Source: a bacterium
Lineage (GTDB): Bacteria > Electryoneota > RPQS01
DNA: 7,702 nt
Direction: 5' to 3'
NCBI GenBank assembly: GCA_028711875.1
Contig: JAQTRJ010000088.1
Location: forward strand, 1-7,702
The notes under the pieces are model-generated. The model did no database searches. It worked only from the letters and a program-made list of their open reading frames with translations, and was not told where the DNA came from. Numbering within the stretch: the stretch's first letter is position 1; each line of letters opens with the position of its first letter. The translations under genes and the position numbers were made by a program. Positions 1 to 6,240 of this stretch are shown one piece after another.

Positions 1-1129
1 GATCGTGGAAGTGGCCCACCACGCATCCCTGCTTGTACCATTTGGGTTTGTTGCCGCTGTTGGCCGGCGACGGCGTCCGCTCATAATTCATGATCTTGTT
101 GATCTGGGGCATTAGCTCACTGGCCACGGTCTCGAAACTAATGCGACCGATTGCGATATCGGGCAACAGGTCACTTCCATCCAGACGCGCATAGTTCCAG
201 TCGTTGGCGGAGGGAGATGTGAAGGCCGGCACCAGCTCATGATCGCCCATGATGCAAACATATTCCAGCGGAGGATCGGCGTTGTCGTAGCGTTGTTGAA
301 TATATTCCAGGATTCCCGTCGTCGTCCACGTGGAAATTTCGTCCGGCCCGCCCCATTCCACTTTATGGCCTTTACGATTGTGCCACGCGGCGAAATTGCT
401 CAGCGTTGTCTTCAGTGTGTTGCTGTTGATGATGATCAGATACGTGCCGCGCACGACGATCTCATCCAGTCCCAGCGTTTCCCAATTCGCCACCACCGGT
501 CGCAGCACACTGGCCATCGTTTCCGTGATCGGCCGGTCTACCGGAATTGCCGATCCGGTCTCGCGAATCCGCAGCGATACGTTGCTGAGAACGCGGACCC
601 GATTCTGGACCGGATTGTATTGCACTGGGTGGATATTCAAAGCGGCAATCGAGACTCCGCCCATAATCTGGCGCGGCGAGAGCGTATAAGTGGAGGAGGG
701 AAAGTACTCATCGTGGGTCAGATTATCCAATGTCCTTTCTTCACCACGCTGCCCTTCATTATTAAATGAGACCTCGTAGCTCCCATCTAATTCAAGCCAC
801 TCCTCGGAAAGAATTTCCAGGACGGGGTCGCCCTCGTACTGCAATCCGATGAATCGTCCAAAGACCGGCAGATCGGGCTCGCCCTCCAGACTGGCGATCT
901 GGCACTCGTCAATCGCGATCTCATCATAACTGCCCTCGGGCGTCGTGATGGTCTCGATGCTGATTCCCGGTACGGTCAGGTCTACGGTCCATGAGTTTAT
1001 CGCATCGCTGTGGATTGCCATTTGAATCGGCCGGTCGGCGATGTCCGAATTCACGGGCAGCCAAGCACTGTGTGCGATCCCGACCATGAGGATCGGCAGT
1101 AGGATCACAAGAACTCGTCGCAGCTCCAT
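1..1129 (-). CDS. Secreted gingipain-type cysteine peptidase (family C25), N-terminal part, cut by the window edge
   Basis: I translated this frame by hand: it stays open for 376 codons and runs off the left edge. Residues 1-21 form a signal peptide (MELRR, a hydrophobic core LVILLPILMVGI, probable cleavage after AHS). Residues about 35-200 resemble the C25 propeptide (a 'GEPDLPVFGRFIGL' stretch at about 83-96). From about 228 the caspase-like domain begins: TYLIIINSNTLK, then FAAWHNRKGHKVEW, then the strand YVCIMGDHELVPAF (290-303), then DLLPDIAIGRIS (320-331) and INKIMNYERTP (343-353). This is the order seen in gingipain R (its VGDHKDIPA and FIGRFS...IHYER segments). The catalytic His and Cys lie further on, outside the window, so activity cannot be judged. 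The product should be exported by Sec as a zymogen. A C-terminal type IX secretion or sorting domain would be expected from relatives but is not visible. The ATG at 1129 is preferred over the ATG at 1132 because it sits 7 bases after GGAGG. Confidence 0.85.
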   Translation of the reverse strand, partial: MELRRVLVILLPILMVGIAHSAWLPVNSDIADRPIQMAIHSDAINSWTVDLTVPGISIETITTPEGSYDEIAIDECQIASLEGEPDLPVFGRFIGLQYEGDPVLEILSEEWLELDGSYEVSFNNEGQRGEERTLDNLTHDEYFPSSTYTLSPRQIMGGVSIAALNIHPVQYNPVQNRVRVLSNVSLRIRETGSAIPVDRPITETMASVLRPVVANWETLGLDEIVVRGTYLIIINSNTLKTTLSNFAAWHNRKGHKVEWGGPDEISTWTTTGILEYIQQRYDNADPPLEYVCIMGDHELVPAFTSPSANDWNYARLDGSDLLPDIAIGRISFETVASELMPQINKIMNYERTPSPANSGNKPKWYKQGCVVGHFHD

Positions 1130-1215
1130 CATTCAACCTCCAAACTTGCACTCAGCTTGATGTTTCCGTCAAGGAATTTCATTTCGCGTCCATCATCCCG
1201 CAATTCCTGTGACAT
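1129..1215 (-). CDS. Possible leader peptide or gene remnant, overlapping the peptidase start
   Basis: A 28-codon reading frame from ATG at 1215 to TGA at 1131-1129 (begins MSQELRDDGREM, ends ASLEVE). Its stop overlaps the peptidase ATG as TGATG. The same frame stays open upstream to a TAA at 1326-1324, giving 64 codons in all, with protein-like content such as HYKIYCEIEENKTYLL, but there is no ATG or GTG in that extension and no Shine-Dalgarno before the ATG at 1215. It could be a leader peptide translationally coupled to the peptidase, the surviving 3' end of a decayed upstream gene, or chance. The base composition is more AT-rich than the neighbouring genes. I do not recognise a family. 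Confidence 0.3.
   Translation of the reverse strand: MSQELRDDGREMKFLDGNIKLSASLEVE
1137..1141 (-). promoter_or_regulatory. Shine-Dalgarno of the C25 peptidase, deciding its start
   Basis: GGAGG on the minus strand. It lies 4 bases from the ATG at 1132 and 7 bases from the ATG at 1129, so the second ATG has the better spacing. The site also lies within the last codons of the leader reading frame, as expected for coupled translation. Confidence 0.7.
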
Positions 1216-1294
1216 CAAAAGATATGTTTTGTTTTCTTCGATTTCACAATAAATTTTGTAGTGTCGGCCCTGGGCGACAAAATCACGGCCAACG

Positions 1295-1324
1295 ACCGGT
1301 AAATATACTAACGATATTTCCGGT
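1295..1324. promoter_or_regulatory. Inverted repeat over the peptidase promoter, candidate operator
   Basis: The left arm ACCGGTAAATAT (1295-1306) and the right arm ATATTTCCGGT (1314-1324) are complementary apart from one unpaired T at 1300, with a 7-base centre. The dyad covers the -10 box, the whole spacer and the predicted transcription start, which is where a repressor dimer would block RNA polymerase. A similar half-site, ATATCCCGGAAAT, follows at about 1353-1365. No regulator gene is next to it. Confidence 0.4.
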
Positions 1325-1330
1325 TATCAA
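1302..1330 (-). promoter_or_regulatory. Sigma70-type promoter of the C25 peptidase
   Basis: On the minus strand, TTGATA (1330-1325; 5 of 6 consensus bases), a 17-base spacer, and TATATT (1307-1302; 5 of 6). The start of transcription would be near 1295, giving a leader of about 165 bases before the peptidase ATG. That leader contains the 28-codon reading frame. Inferred from the motif only. Confidence 0.6.
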
Positions 1331-1598
1331 CATAAAAAACGGCGGCAGGAAAATATCCCGGAAATCGGCTAATCCACAATAGACCCACCCGTACCGCGGG
1401 GATGCGAACCCCCCCTCACAAAAAATTGTCGAGTCAAGCGAACAGGAGCGGCATTTGCATCGTGACGGGCGAAGTCTCCTACTTGCTTGAGATCATCTCG
1501 GCCGGATGGTGACAGCATGATCGCTCGCGTTGCGGGGACTCGATCCAGCGGAAATAGGAATCTCCGAATCGTTCCGTCTTTTATGAAAAGGTCAGGTC

Positions 1599-3938
1599 AT
1601 GTCAGAAACCCAATCGCGTGAACAAGAACTGCGGGAAGAACTCGAAGCGCTGCAGCGACGGCTGATGGAACTCGAAGAAATCGAGGTCATGCGCGTCAGC
1701 GAAGAGCATGATCGCTTCGATTCACTGCAAGTGCTGGATGAATATGCCAAGCAGCTCGAGGATTCACGCGATAAACTGGCGCGCCTACTGCGAGCCGGTA
1801 CCGCCGTTCAGGAAGCTCGAAGCATCAAAGAGATTCTGCAACTGGTCGCCAATGCCGTCGGACAGGCCGGGTGGAGTTCCGTTTCGGTGATCATCTTCGA
1901 GAACTGGGACATCACGGAGTCCGCCTACTACGGCTGCACGCCCGAAGAGATTGTCTATCTGGAAACGCATCGTCAGCCGCCCGAGCGGAGGGCCGAGCAT
2001 TTCGGACCCGAGATGGATCGCTTTCGAGTGAGTCGCTCCTATTTCATTCCGGCTGACAGTCTCCAGGAAATTATGTCCCCCGATCAGGTCGTTCCGGGTC
2101 GCCGCACACCCGAACCGGGGGATACGTGGGATGTGATGGACTTGGCGTATGTCCCGCTGCAGGGTTCAGAGGGGAAAATTATCGGTTCGATCAATTGTGA
2201 TGACCCGATCAACGGCCAGCGTCCCACGGCCGAGACGTTTTTCTATCTCGAACTGTTTGCAGATCTCGCGGCCCGCAAAGTCGAAGCCATGCAGATGCAG
2301 GAGCGCCAGCAGCACATGGAGGAGGCGCTCCGTCAAAGTGAAGTGAAGTATCGTAACACCTTCAATCGCAGCGCGGACGGATTTTTCCTCATGGACGAAC
2401 TCTTTCGCGACTGCAACAGCAAAGCCTGCGAACTCTGGCGCTGCGAACCGGAGGACATCATCGGTCACTCGCCCAGCAAATTCTCTCCGGAATTCCAGCC
2501 CGATGGACGACGCTCCGAAATCGCCGCAAACGAATACATTCATGCCGCTATGCGCGGTGATCCGCAGGTCTTCTACTGGATGCACAAGCGCAAGGATGAT
2601 ACCTTGATGGATTGCGAGGTGTCGCTCGCATCCATGCAAATCGGCGACAAATCGCAAGTGCTGGCGATCGTCAGAGACATCAGCGAACGCAAACGCGACG
2701 AACTCGAGCAAATCGTGATGTTGCGCGTGCTCCAGATCGGTACGACCTCGGACACGCAGGATGAAATGATCCGCGGCATCTTCCAGCAGGTTGGCCGGCT
2801 GGTTCCGGTGGAAAACTATTTCCTGGCGCTGCATGACGCTCAAACGAACTTGATCGAATTTCCGATCTTTGTTGACGAAGCGGATCCGCCCCCCGAGCCA
2901 AGACCGTTCGGAAATGCGCTTACGGAATGGGTGATCCGAAACGGGAAACCCCTCTGCCTTAATCCCGATCAATGTCTGGAGCTCGAACGACGCGGTGAGG
3001 CCAAGGTTCACGGTACCCCGGCAGCTTCCTGGCTGGGGGTGCCGCTGATCAGCCAGTCGAAATCCTTCGGGGCGCTGGTTGTGCAGAGTTATCGAACCGT
3101 GAATCTGTTCACGGACTATCATGTTCGAGTCTTCTCGGCGGTCGCCGCGCAAATCTCGTCAGTGATTGCCCGAAGCCGCTCTGAACAGCAACTCCGAACC
3201 CTTCAGAAAGCCGTCGAATCTTCGGGTGAGATTGTTTTCATGACGGATCCGAATGGTACGATCAATTTCGTCAATTCCGAATTCTCGCGCTTCTATGGCT
3301 ATCGTCCCGAAGAAATCGTTGGCAAGAAAACCATCGAAATCCTCTGCCGAGATATTGCGGATGTCAACGGAGGCGGTGATCTCCTTGCGCGGCTGCAGAA
3401 GGGCGAAATTGTAAGGGGGCAGTATCGCCGCAATCGAACCAAAGACGGCGGAAGTGTGGATGTCGAGTGCTCAGCCAGTCCGGTATTAGACGAGCATAAG
3501 CGTATGGCGGGAATTCTCTACATCCAAAGGAATGTCGGCCAGCGTCTACTCGAGGAACGTGCCTTGCGGGAAAGCGAAGAAGGGCTGCGATGGTTGGTGG
3601 ACAACTTTAGCGATGCCGTGAGCATCGTGGATATGGACGACACTTTCGAGTATGTTAACGCGGCGACCGAAGAGCTCTTTGGTGTGCCGTCGGGGACATT
3701 GGTCGGGCGAAACTTCAAGGAATTCTTGTCTCCCGAGCAATTTGCCATTGTGCGTCGGAATACTCAGACTCGCTATGAAGGAGTCCGAAATCACTACATC
3801 TGCGAGATTCAACGTCTCGATGGCGAAATCCGAACCGTTCAAATTGCTGCGACTCCGCGATACGACCGTGACGGCATGGTGAGAAGGGTTCTTGCCACGT
3901 ACAAGGAGATTTCGCCGAGCCTGAACCGGAACCCGTAG
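1599..3938 (+). CDS. Multi-domain GAF/PAS sensor protein without a recognisable output domain
   Basis: This 779-residue, apparently soluble protein has no signal peptide or membrane segment. In order it shows an acidic, leucine-rich coiled coil (about 5-65); a GAF domain (about 68-230) ending in the typical DDPINGQRPT...LELFADLAA; a PAS domain (about 245-365) with SPEFQPDGRRS, HKRKDD and the closing VRDISERKR; a second GAF domain (about 372-525) with RPFGNALTEWVIRNGKPL and SWLGVPL; a PAS domain (about 533-650; FMTDPNGTINFVN, YGYRPEEIVGK); and a final PAS domain (about 660-772; SIVDMDDTFEYVN, TLVGRN). Such domains normally feed a histidine kinase, GGDEF/EAL or HTH module. None is present, and the reading frame ends at a TAG followed 25 bases later by a good terminator, so the gene looks complete at its 3' end. 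It may work by protein-protein contact with a separate kinase or response regulator, or be a kinase that lost its catalytic part. The ligands are unknown. The ATG at 1599 is supported by AAAGG 7 bases upstream. Confidence 0.85.
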   Translation: MSETQSREQELREELEALQRRLMELEEIEVMRVSEEHDRFDSLQVLDEYAKQLEDSRDKLARLLRAGTAVQEARSIKEILQLVANAVGQAGWSSVSVIIFENWDITESAYYGCTPEEIVYLETHRQPPERRAEHFGPEMDRFRVSRSYFIPADSLQEIMSPDQVVPGRRTPEPGDTWDVMDLAYVPLQGSEGKIIGSINCDDPINGQRPTAETFFYLELFADLAARKVEAMQMQERQQHMEEALRQSEVKYRNTFNRSADGFFLMDELFRDCNSKACELWRCEPEDIIGHSPSKFSPEFQPDGRRSEIAANEYIHAAMRGDPQVFYWMHKRKDDTLMDCEVSLASMQIGDKSQVLAIVRDISERKRDELEQIVMLRVLQIGTTSDTQDEMIRGIFQQVGRLVPVENYFLALHDAQTNLIEFPIFVDEADPPPEPRPFGNALTEWVIRNGKPLCLNPDQCLELERRGEAKVHGTPAASWLGVPLISQSKSFGALVVQSYRTVNLFTDYHVRVFSAVAAQISSVIARSRSEQQLRTLQKAVESSGEIVFMTDPNGTINFVNSEFSRFYGYRPEEIVGKKTIEILCRDIADVNGGGDLLARLQKGEIVRGQYRRNRTKDGGSVDVECSASPVLDEHKRMAGILYIQRNVGQRLLEERALRESEEGLRWLVDNFSDAVSIVDMDDTFEYVNAATEELFGVPSGTLVGRNFKEFLSPEQFAIVRRNTQTRYEGVRNHYICEIQRLDGEIRTVQIAATPRYDRDGMVRRVLATYKEISPSLNRNP

Positions 3939-3963
3939 ATCAACGGCTGTCTCCGATTTGATG

Positions 3964-3994
3964 AAAAAGGTGCATCGCCCGGTGCGCCTTTTTT
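3964..3994 (+). terminator. Rho-independent terminator of the sensor gene
   Basis: A 13-base-pair stem (AAAAAGGTGCATC pairing with GGTGCGCCTTTTT, including two G-U pairs) with a GCCC loop, ending in six T. It begins 25 bases after the sensor stop codon and isolates that gene from the downstream GTPase. Confidence 0.85.
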
Positions 3995-4054
3995 CCGCTC
4001 ATGAAGCACCACAGAATGCACGTCGAGTCGGTATAGCGCACATCCGCAGTCGAG

Positions 4055-4074
4055 GGTGACTCTCCCGAGTCACC
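4055..4074. repeat. Perfect inverted repeat, 8-base arms
   Basis: GGTGACTC and GAGTCACC separated by TCCC. The arm GGTGACTC recurs at 4215-4222. There is no T run after it, so it is not a standard terminator. Confidence 0.5.
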
Positions 4075-4096
4075 GCCGCACCGCCCGCAATCCGGC

Positions 4097-4108
4097 GGAA
4101 AGCTTTCC
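4097..4108. repeat. 12-base perfect palindrome
   Basis: GGAAAGCTTTCC. Flanking GGC and GCC could lengthen the pairing with one bulged T. A run of five T lies about 10 bases further on, too far for a convincing terminator. Confidence 0.4.
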
Positions 4109-4136
4109 TGCCAATTCCATTTTTAAGATAGCTTCA

Positions 4137-4156
4137 TGAGATTCGATCCAATCTCA
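4137..4156. repeat. Perfect inverted repeat, 7-base arms
   Basis: TGAGATT and AATCTCA separated by CGATCC. Function unknown. Confidence 0.4.
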
Positions 4157-4430
4157 AACAACGGGAAGACCCTGCGTCCCCACGGCCTCGATCCGGTCGG
4201 CACGACTGTTGAAAGGTGACTCAGGGGAATCGCCGCTCGGCGGCAGGATTGTTGTTCCCTTTGATGTCTTTCGGAAATGCTCGCAAAGGAATACTAAGGA
4301 ATGTCTGAATCCTCACCGCACCGCAGAAACGTATGGAAACAATCTGGACAAACAACGTTATGACAATAGGTTAAAGTCCATGCAAGCGGATTCGGCCCGG
4401 CTCCGTCTTGTGAAGTCGGGCGCGATCCGT

Positions 4431-4459
4431 TTGACTTTGTGAGCCTAATGTCCTAAATT
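4431..4459 (+). promoter_or_regulatory. Sigma70-type promoter of the COG2403 GTPase gene
   Basis: TTGACT (4431-4436; 5 of 6 consensus bases), a 17-base spacer, and TAAATT (4454-4459; 4 of 6). Transcription would begin near 4466, about 34 bases before the ATG at 4500. The upstream alternative start, TTG at 4458, lies in the -10 box and could not be on this transcript, which supports the shorter protein. Confidence 0.55.
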
Positions 4460-4499
4460 GCCAGTGAAATACATCCGAGAAGAAACTGCGGAAGGCGCA

Positions 4500-5840
4500 A
4501 TGAAAAAGCGGATCATCACTATCCTTCAAGGAGCAGCGGGACGAGATTTCCACAATTTTAATGTGGTGTATCGGGACAATCCGGCCTATGAAGTCGTGGC
4601 TTTCACCGCCACCCAAATCCCCGACATTGACGGTCGCAAATATCCCCATCAATTGGCGGGCAAGCTCTACCCGAAAGGCATCCCGATACATCCCGAGGAG
4701 GATCTGGAAAAACTCGTCGCGAAGCTCGGCGTGGACGAAGTGGTGTTCAGCTACAGCGATGTTCGGCACGAATACGTCATGCACTGGGCGTCCCGCTTGA
4801 TCGCCGCCGGAGCCAATTTCCGCCTGCTGGGTGCTCGCCAGACCATGCTCCCGTCGAGCAAACCCGTGGTCGCCGTCTGCGCCGTGCGCACCGGAGCCGG
4901 AAAATCCCAAACCACCCGCCGCGTCGCGGAAATCCTCAAGGCTGCCGGGAAGCGGATCGTGGCTGTGCGCCATCCGATGCCTTACGGCGATCTGGCCAAA
5001 CAGGCCGTTCAGCGGTTTGCCACCATTGCCGATCTGAAAAAGCACAAGTGCACCATCGAGGAGATGGAGGAGTACGAACCGCACATCGAACGCGGCTCGA
5101 TCGTCTATGCGGGAGTGGATTACGAGGCGATTCTGCGGGCGGCCGAGCAGGAAGCGGACGTGATTCTCTGGGATGGCGGAAACAATGACACGTCCTTCTT
5201 CAAACCCGACGTCTACATCACGGTTGCCGATCCGCTGCGCGCCGGCAACGAACTGACCTACCATCCGGGGGAAGTCAACCTGCGCATGGCCGACGCGATC
5301 GTCATTAACAAGATGGATACCGCTACGCCCGAACAGGTGCAGCAAGTCCGTTCATCCATTGAGTCGGTCAATCCGCATGCCATGCAAATTGACGCGGCGT
5401 CGCCAGTGACCGTGGACCGGCCGGAACTTATTCGCGGACGGCGCGTGCTGGTGATTGAAGACGGGCCGACCTGCACCCACGGCGAGATGAAATTCGGCGC
5501 CGGAGTTATCGCGGCCCGCAAATTCGGAGTCGGGGAAATCGTGGATGCGCGTCCCTTTGCCGTCGGTTCCATTGCCTATACCTATCGAAAATATCCCGGT
5601 ATCGGAAACGTCCTCCCGGCCATGGGGTATGGCGAGAAGCAGATCGCCGATCTTGAAGCCACCATCCGCCGTGCCAAAGTAGATGCGGTTGTCGTGGCGA
5701 CGCCGATTGATTTGACGCGGCTCATCAAGATTGCTCAACCCATGACTCGTGTCGGCTACGATTTGCAGGTGATCGGACAGCCGACTCTTGAGGATGCCTT
5801 GCGGCCGGTGCTCACCCCAAAGACGTCCCGTTCGAGGTAG
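4500..5840 (+). CDS. COG2403 P-loop GTPase, cyclic 2,3-diphosphoglycerate synthetase-like
   Basis: A 446-residue cytoplasmic protein. The N-terminal part (1-115) is Rossmann-like and opens with the family hallmark GAAGRDFHNFNVVYRD (11-26) and VAFTATQIPDIDGRKYP (33-49). A P-loop NTPase domain follows: Walker A VRTGAGKSQTT (129-139), a Walker B-like strand VILWDGGNND (221-230), and the G4-type motif NKMD (270-273). A conserved stretch VIEDGPTCTHGEMKFGAG lies at about 318-335. The length matches the family. Members are usually named after the Methanothermus fervidus enzyme that closes 2,3-diphosphoglycerate to the cyclic compound with ATP, but this reaction is an archaeal thermophile trait and has not, to my knowledge, been shown for bacterial homologues, so I would treat the substrate as unknown. 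The ATG at 4500 has GGAAGG 4 bases upstream and fits the promoter; an in-frame TTG at 4458 is less likely. The gene stands alone, and I see no terminator between it and the tRNA promoter 24 bases downstream. Confidence 0.85.
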   Translation: MKKRIITILQGAAGRDFHNFNVVYRDNPAYEVVAFTATQIPDIDGRKYPHQLAGKLYPKGIPIHPEEDLEKLVAKLGVDEVVFSYSDVRHEYVMHWASRLIAAGANFRLLGARQTMLPSSKPVVAVCAVRTGAGKSQTTRRVAEILKAAGKRIVAVRHPMPYGDLAKQAVQRFATIADLKKHKCTIEEMEEYEPHIERGSIVYAGVDYEAILRAAEQEADVILWDGGNNDTSFFKPDVYITVADPLRAGNELTYHPGEVNLRMADAIVINKMDTATPEQVQQVRSSIESVNPHAMQIDAASPVTVDRPELIRGRRVLVIEDGPTCTHGEMKFGAGVIAARKFGVGEIVDARPFAVGSIAYTYRKYPGIGNVLPAMGYGEKQIADLEATIRRAKVDAVVVATPIDLTRLIKIAQPMTRVGYDLQVIGQPTLEDALRPVLTPKTSRSR

Positions 5841-5864
5841 GGCAGAATTTCCGGCACATAGGAC

Positions 5865-5893
5865 TTGACAAGCCCGTTTTAGCTTCGTATAAT
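5865..5893 (+). promoter_or_regulatory. Perfect-consensus sigma70 promoter of the tRNA operon
   Basis: TTGACA (5865-5870), a 17-base spacer and TATAAT (5888-5893), matching the consensus at all 12 positions. Transcription should start near 5900, giving a leader of about 130 bases before tRNA-His. The strength fits a stable-RNA gene. A GC-rich segment (GGCGCTCGCG) follows the -10 box, resembling the discriminator of stringently controlled stable-RNA promoters. Confidence 0.85.
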
Positions 5894-5933
5894 TGGCGCT
5901 CGCGTCCGATGTAACCCCGCATCCTCCGTCCTG

Positions 5934-5962
5934 TCTTTTCGTATAATCTTGAATCGAAAAGA
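5934..5962. promoter_or_regulatory. Second TATAAT box inside an 8-base inverted repeat, in the tRNA leader
   Basis: TCTTTTCG (5934-5941) and CGAAAAGA (5955-5962) are perfectly complementary around a 13-base centre that contains TATAAT at 5942-5947. The ten bases TTCGTATAAT occur here (5938-5947) and again at the main -10 box (5884-5893). No -35 box is visible at the right distance, so this may be a weak second promoter, a duplicated remnant, or a hairpin in the precursor transcript. Confidence 0.35.
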
Positions 5963-6000
5963 TTGGTTTTCCGCAGAATCAAGGAAGGATGTGACAGAAA

Positions 6001-6027
6001 ATTCTCCCCCGCTGAACCATTGAGAAT
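6001..6027 (+). repeat. Short dyad just before tRNA-His
   Basis: ATTCTC (6001-6006) and GAGAAT (6022-6027) can pair around a 15-base loop, ending 5 bases before the extra 5' G (-1) of tRNA-His. It may form a leader stem next to the RNase P cleavage site. It is short enough to be chance. Confidence 0.25.
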
Positions 6028-6033
6028 GCCGTG

Positions 6034-6107
6034 GTGGCTGTAGCTCAGTTGGTTAGAGCATTGGATTGTGGATCCAAGGGTCGGGGGTTCAAGTCCCCTC
6101 AGCCACC
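6034..6107 (+). tRNA. tRNA-His, anticodon GTG
   Basis: A complete cloverleaf: acceptor GTGGCTG/CAGCCAC, D arm GCTC/GAGC, anticodon stem TTGGA/TCCAA with loop TTGTGGA (anticodon GTG at 6068-6070), and T arm GGGGG-TTCAAGT-CCCCT. The base before position 1 is G (6033) and the discriminator is C (6107), giving the G(-1):C73 pair that marks tRNA-His for HisRS and is kept by RNase P. The 3' CCA is not fully encoded and must be added by tRNA nucleotidyltransferase. First gene of a two-tRNA operon. Confidence 0.97.
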
Positions 6108-6124
6108 CAACAACTCGTTTGACC

Positions 6125-6196
6125 GACCCCATCGTCTAACGGTTAGGACTCGAGATTTTCATTCTCGCAATCGGAGTTCGATTCTCCGTGGGGTCA
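6125..6196 (+). tRNA. tRNA-Glu, anticodon TTC
   Basis: A complete cloverleaf of 72 bases: acceptor GACCCCA/TGGGGTC, D stem GTCT/GGAC, anticodon stem CGAGA/TCTCG with loop TTTTCAT (anticodon TTC at 6158-6160), and T arm CGGAG-TTCGATT-CTCCG. The discriminator is A (6196). CCA is not encoded (CCT follows). It lies 17 bases after tRNA-His and is followed at once by the operon terminator. Confidence 0.96.
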
Positions 6197-6199
6197 CCT

Positions 6200-6234
6200 A
6201 AACCCGGTACGGATTGGTATCGGGTTTTTCTTTT
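6200..6234 (+). terminator. Rho-independent terminator of the tRNA operon
   Basis: A 10-base-pair stem (AAACCCGGTA with TATCGGGTTT, one G-U pair), an 8-base loop, and then TTTTTCTTTT. It begins 3 bases after the tRNA-Glu discriminator base. Confidence 0.9.
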
Positions 6235-6240
6235 GGGACG

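Larger units (their letters stand above)
1133..1598. other. Divergent intergenic region between the C25 peptidase and the sensor
   Basis: This AT-richer region carries the peptidase leader frame, promoter and dyad in its left half. In its right half (about 1331-1598) I see no convincing sigma70 promoter for the sensor gene. It holds a short dyad GAGAT-C-ATCTC (1489-1499), a run of seven C (1409-1415), and at 1587-1591 the sequence AAAGG, which is the likely Shine-Dalgarno of the sensor, 7 bases before its ATG. Confidence 0.6.
3995..4430. other. Gene-free region with several short dyads
   Basis: No reading frame here looks real. The one open frame of note (4209-4442) would start at a TTG without a Shine-Dalgarno and ends inside the next promoter. 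The region contains three perfect short inverted repeats (4055-4074, 4097-4108, 4137-4156), a fourth GC-rich one (CGCC-GCTC-GGCG, about 4231-4242), and a second copy of the octamer GGTGACTC at 4215-4222. None is followed directly by a T tract. The region could hold a small RNA or binding sites, or be unconstrained spacer. Confidence 0.4.

Noticed and set aside
239..769. Plus-strand frames of 176 and 119 codons
   Set aside because: They are opposite the C25 peptidase, which has a signal peptide and gingipain motifs on the minus strand.
1398..1412. A GGGG-TTCGCAT-CCCC hairpin on the minus strand, like a tRNA T arm
   Set aside because: The loop lacks the invariant A58, and no acceptor, D or anticodon arm lies upstream, so it is not a tRNA or clear tRNA remnant.
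1489..1499. GAGATCATCTC dyad upstream of the sensor gene
   Set aside because: It has only 5-base arms and no promoter next to it, so it is too short to call an operator.
2166..3152. A 328-codon minus-strand frame
   Set aside because: It lies wholly opposite the GAF/PAS coding sequence, shows no family motif, and follows from the codon bias of the real gene.
4209..4442. A 77-codon plus-strand frame in the gene-free region
   Set aside because: It needs a TTG start, has no Shine-Dalgarno, spans dyads, and overlaps the -35 box of the next promoter.
4371..5345. A 324-codon minus-strand frame
   Set aside because: It is the shadow of the COG2403 GTPase, whose intact motifs are on the other strand.
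5812..6132. A 106-codon minus-strand frame containing WLRGLEPPTLGSTIQ
   Set aside because: It is the antisense of tRNA-His and its leader. This peptide is a well-known false annotation from tRNA complements.
6034..6196. tRNA genes as an integration site for a mobile element
   Set aside because: No integrase gene and no direct repeat of a tRNA 3' end is visible in the window.
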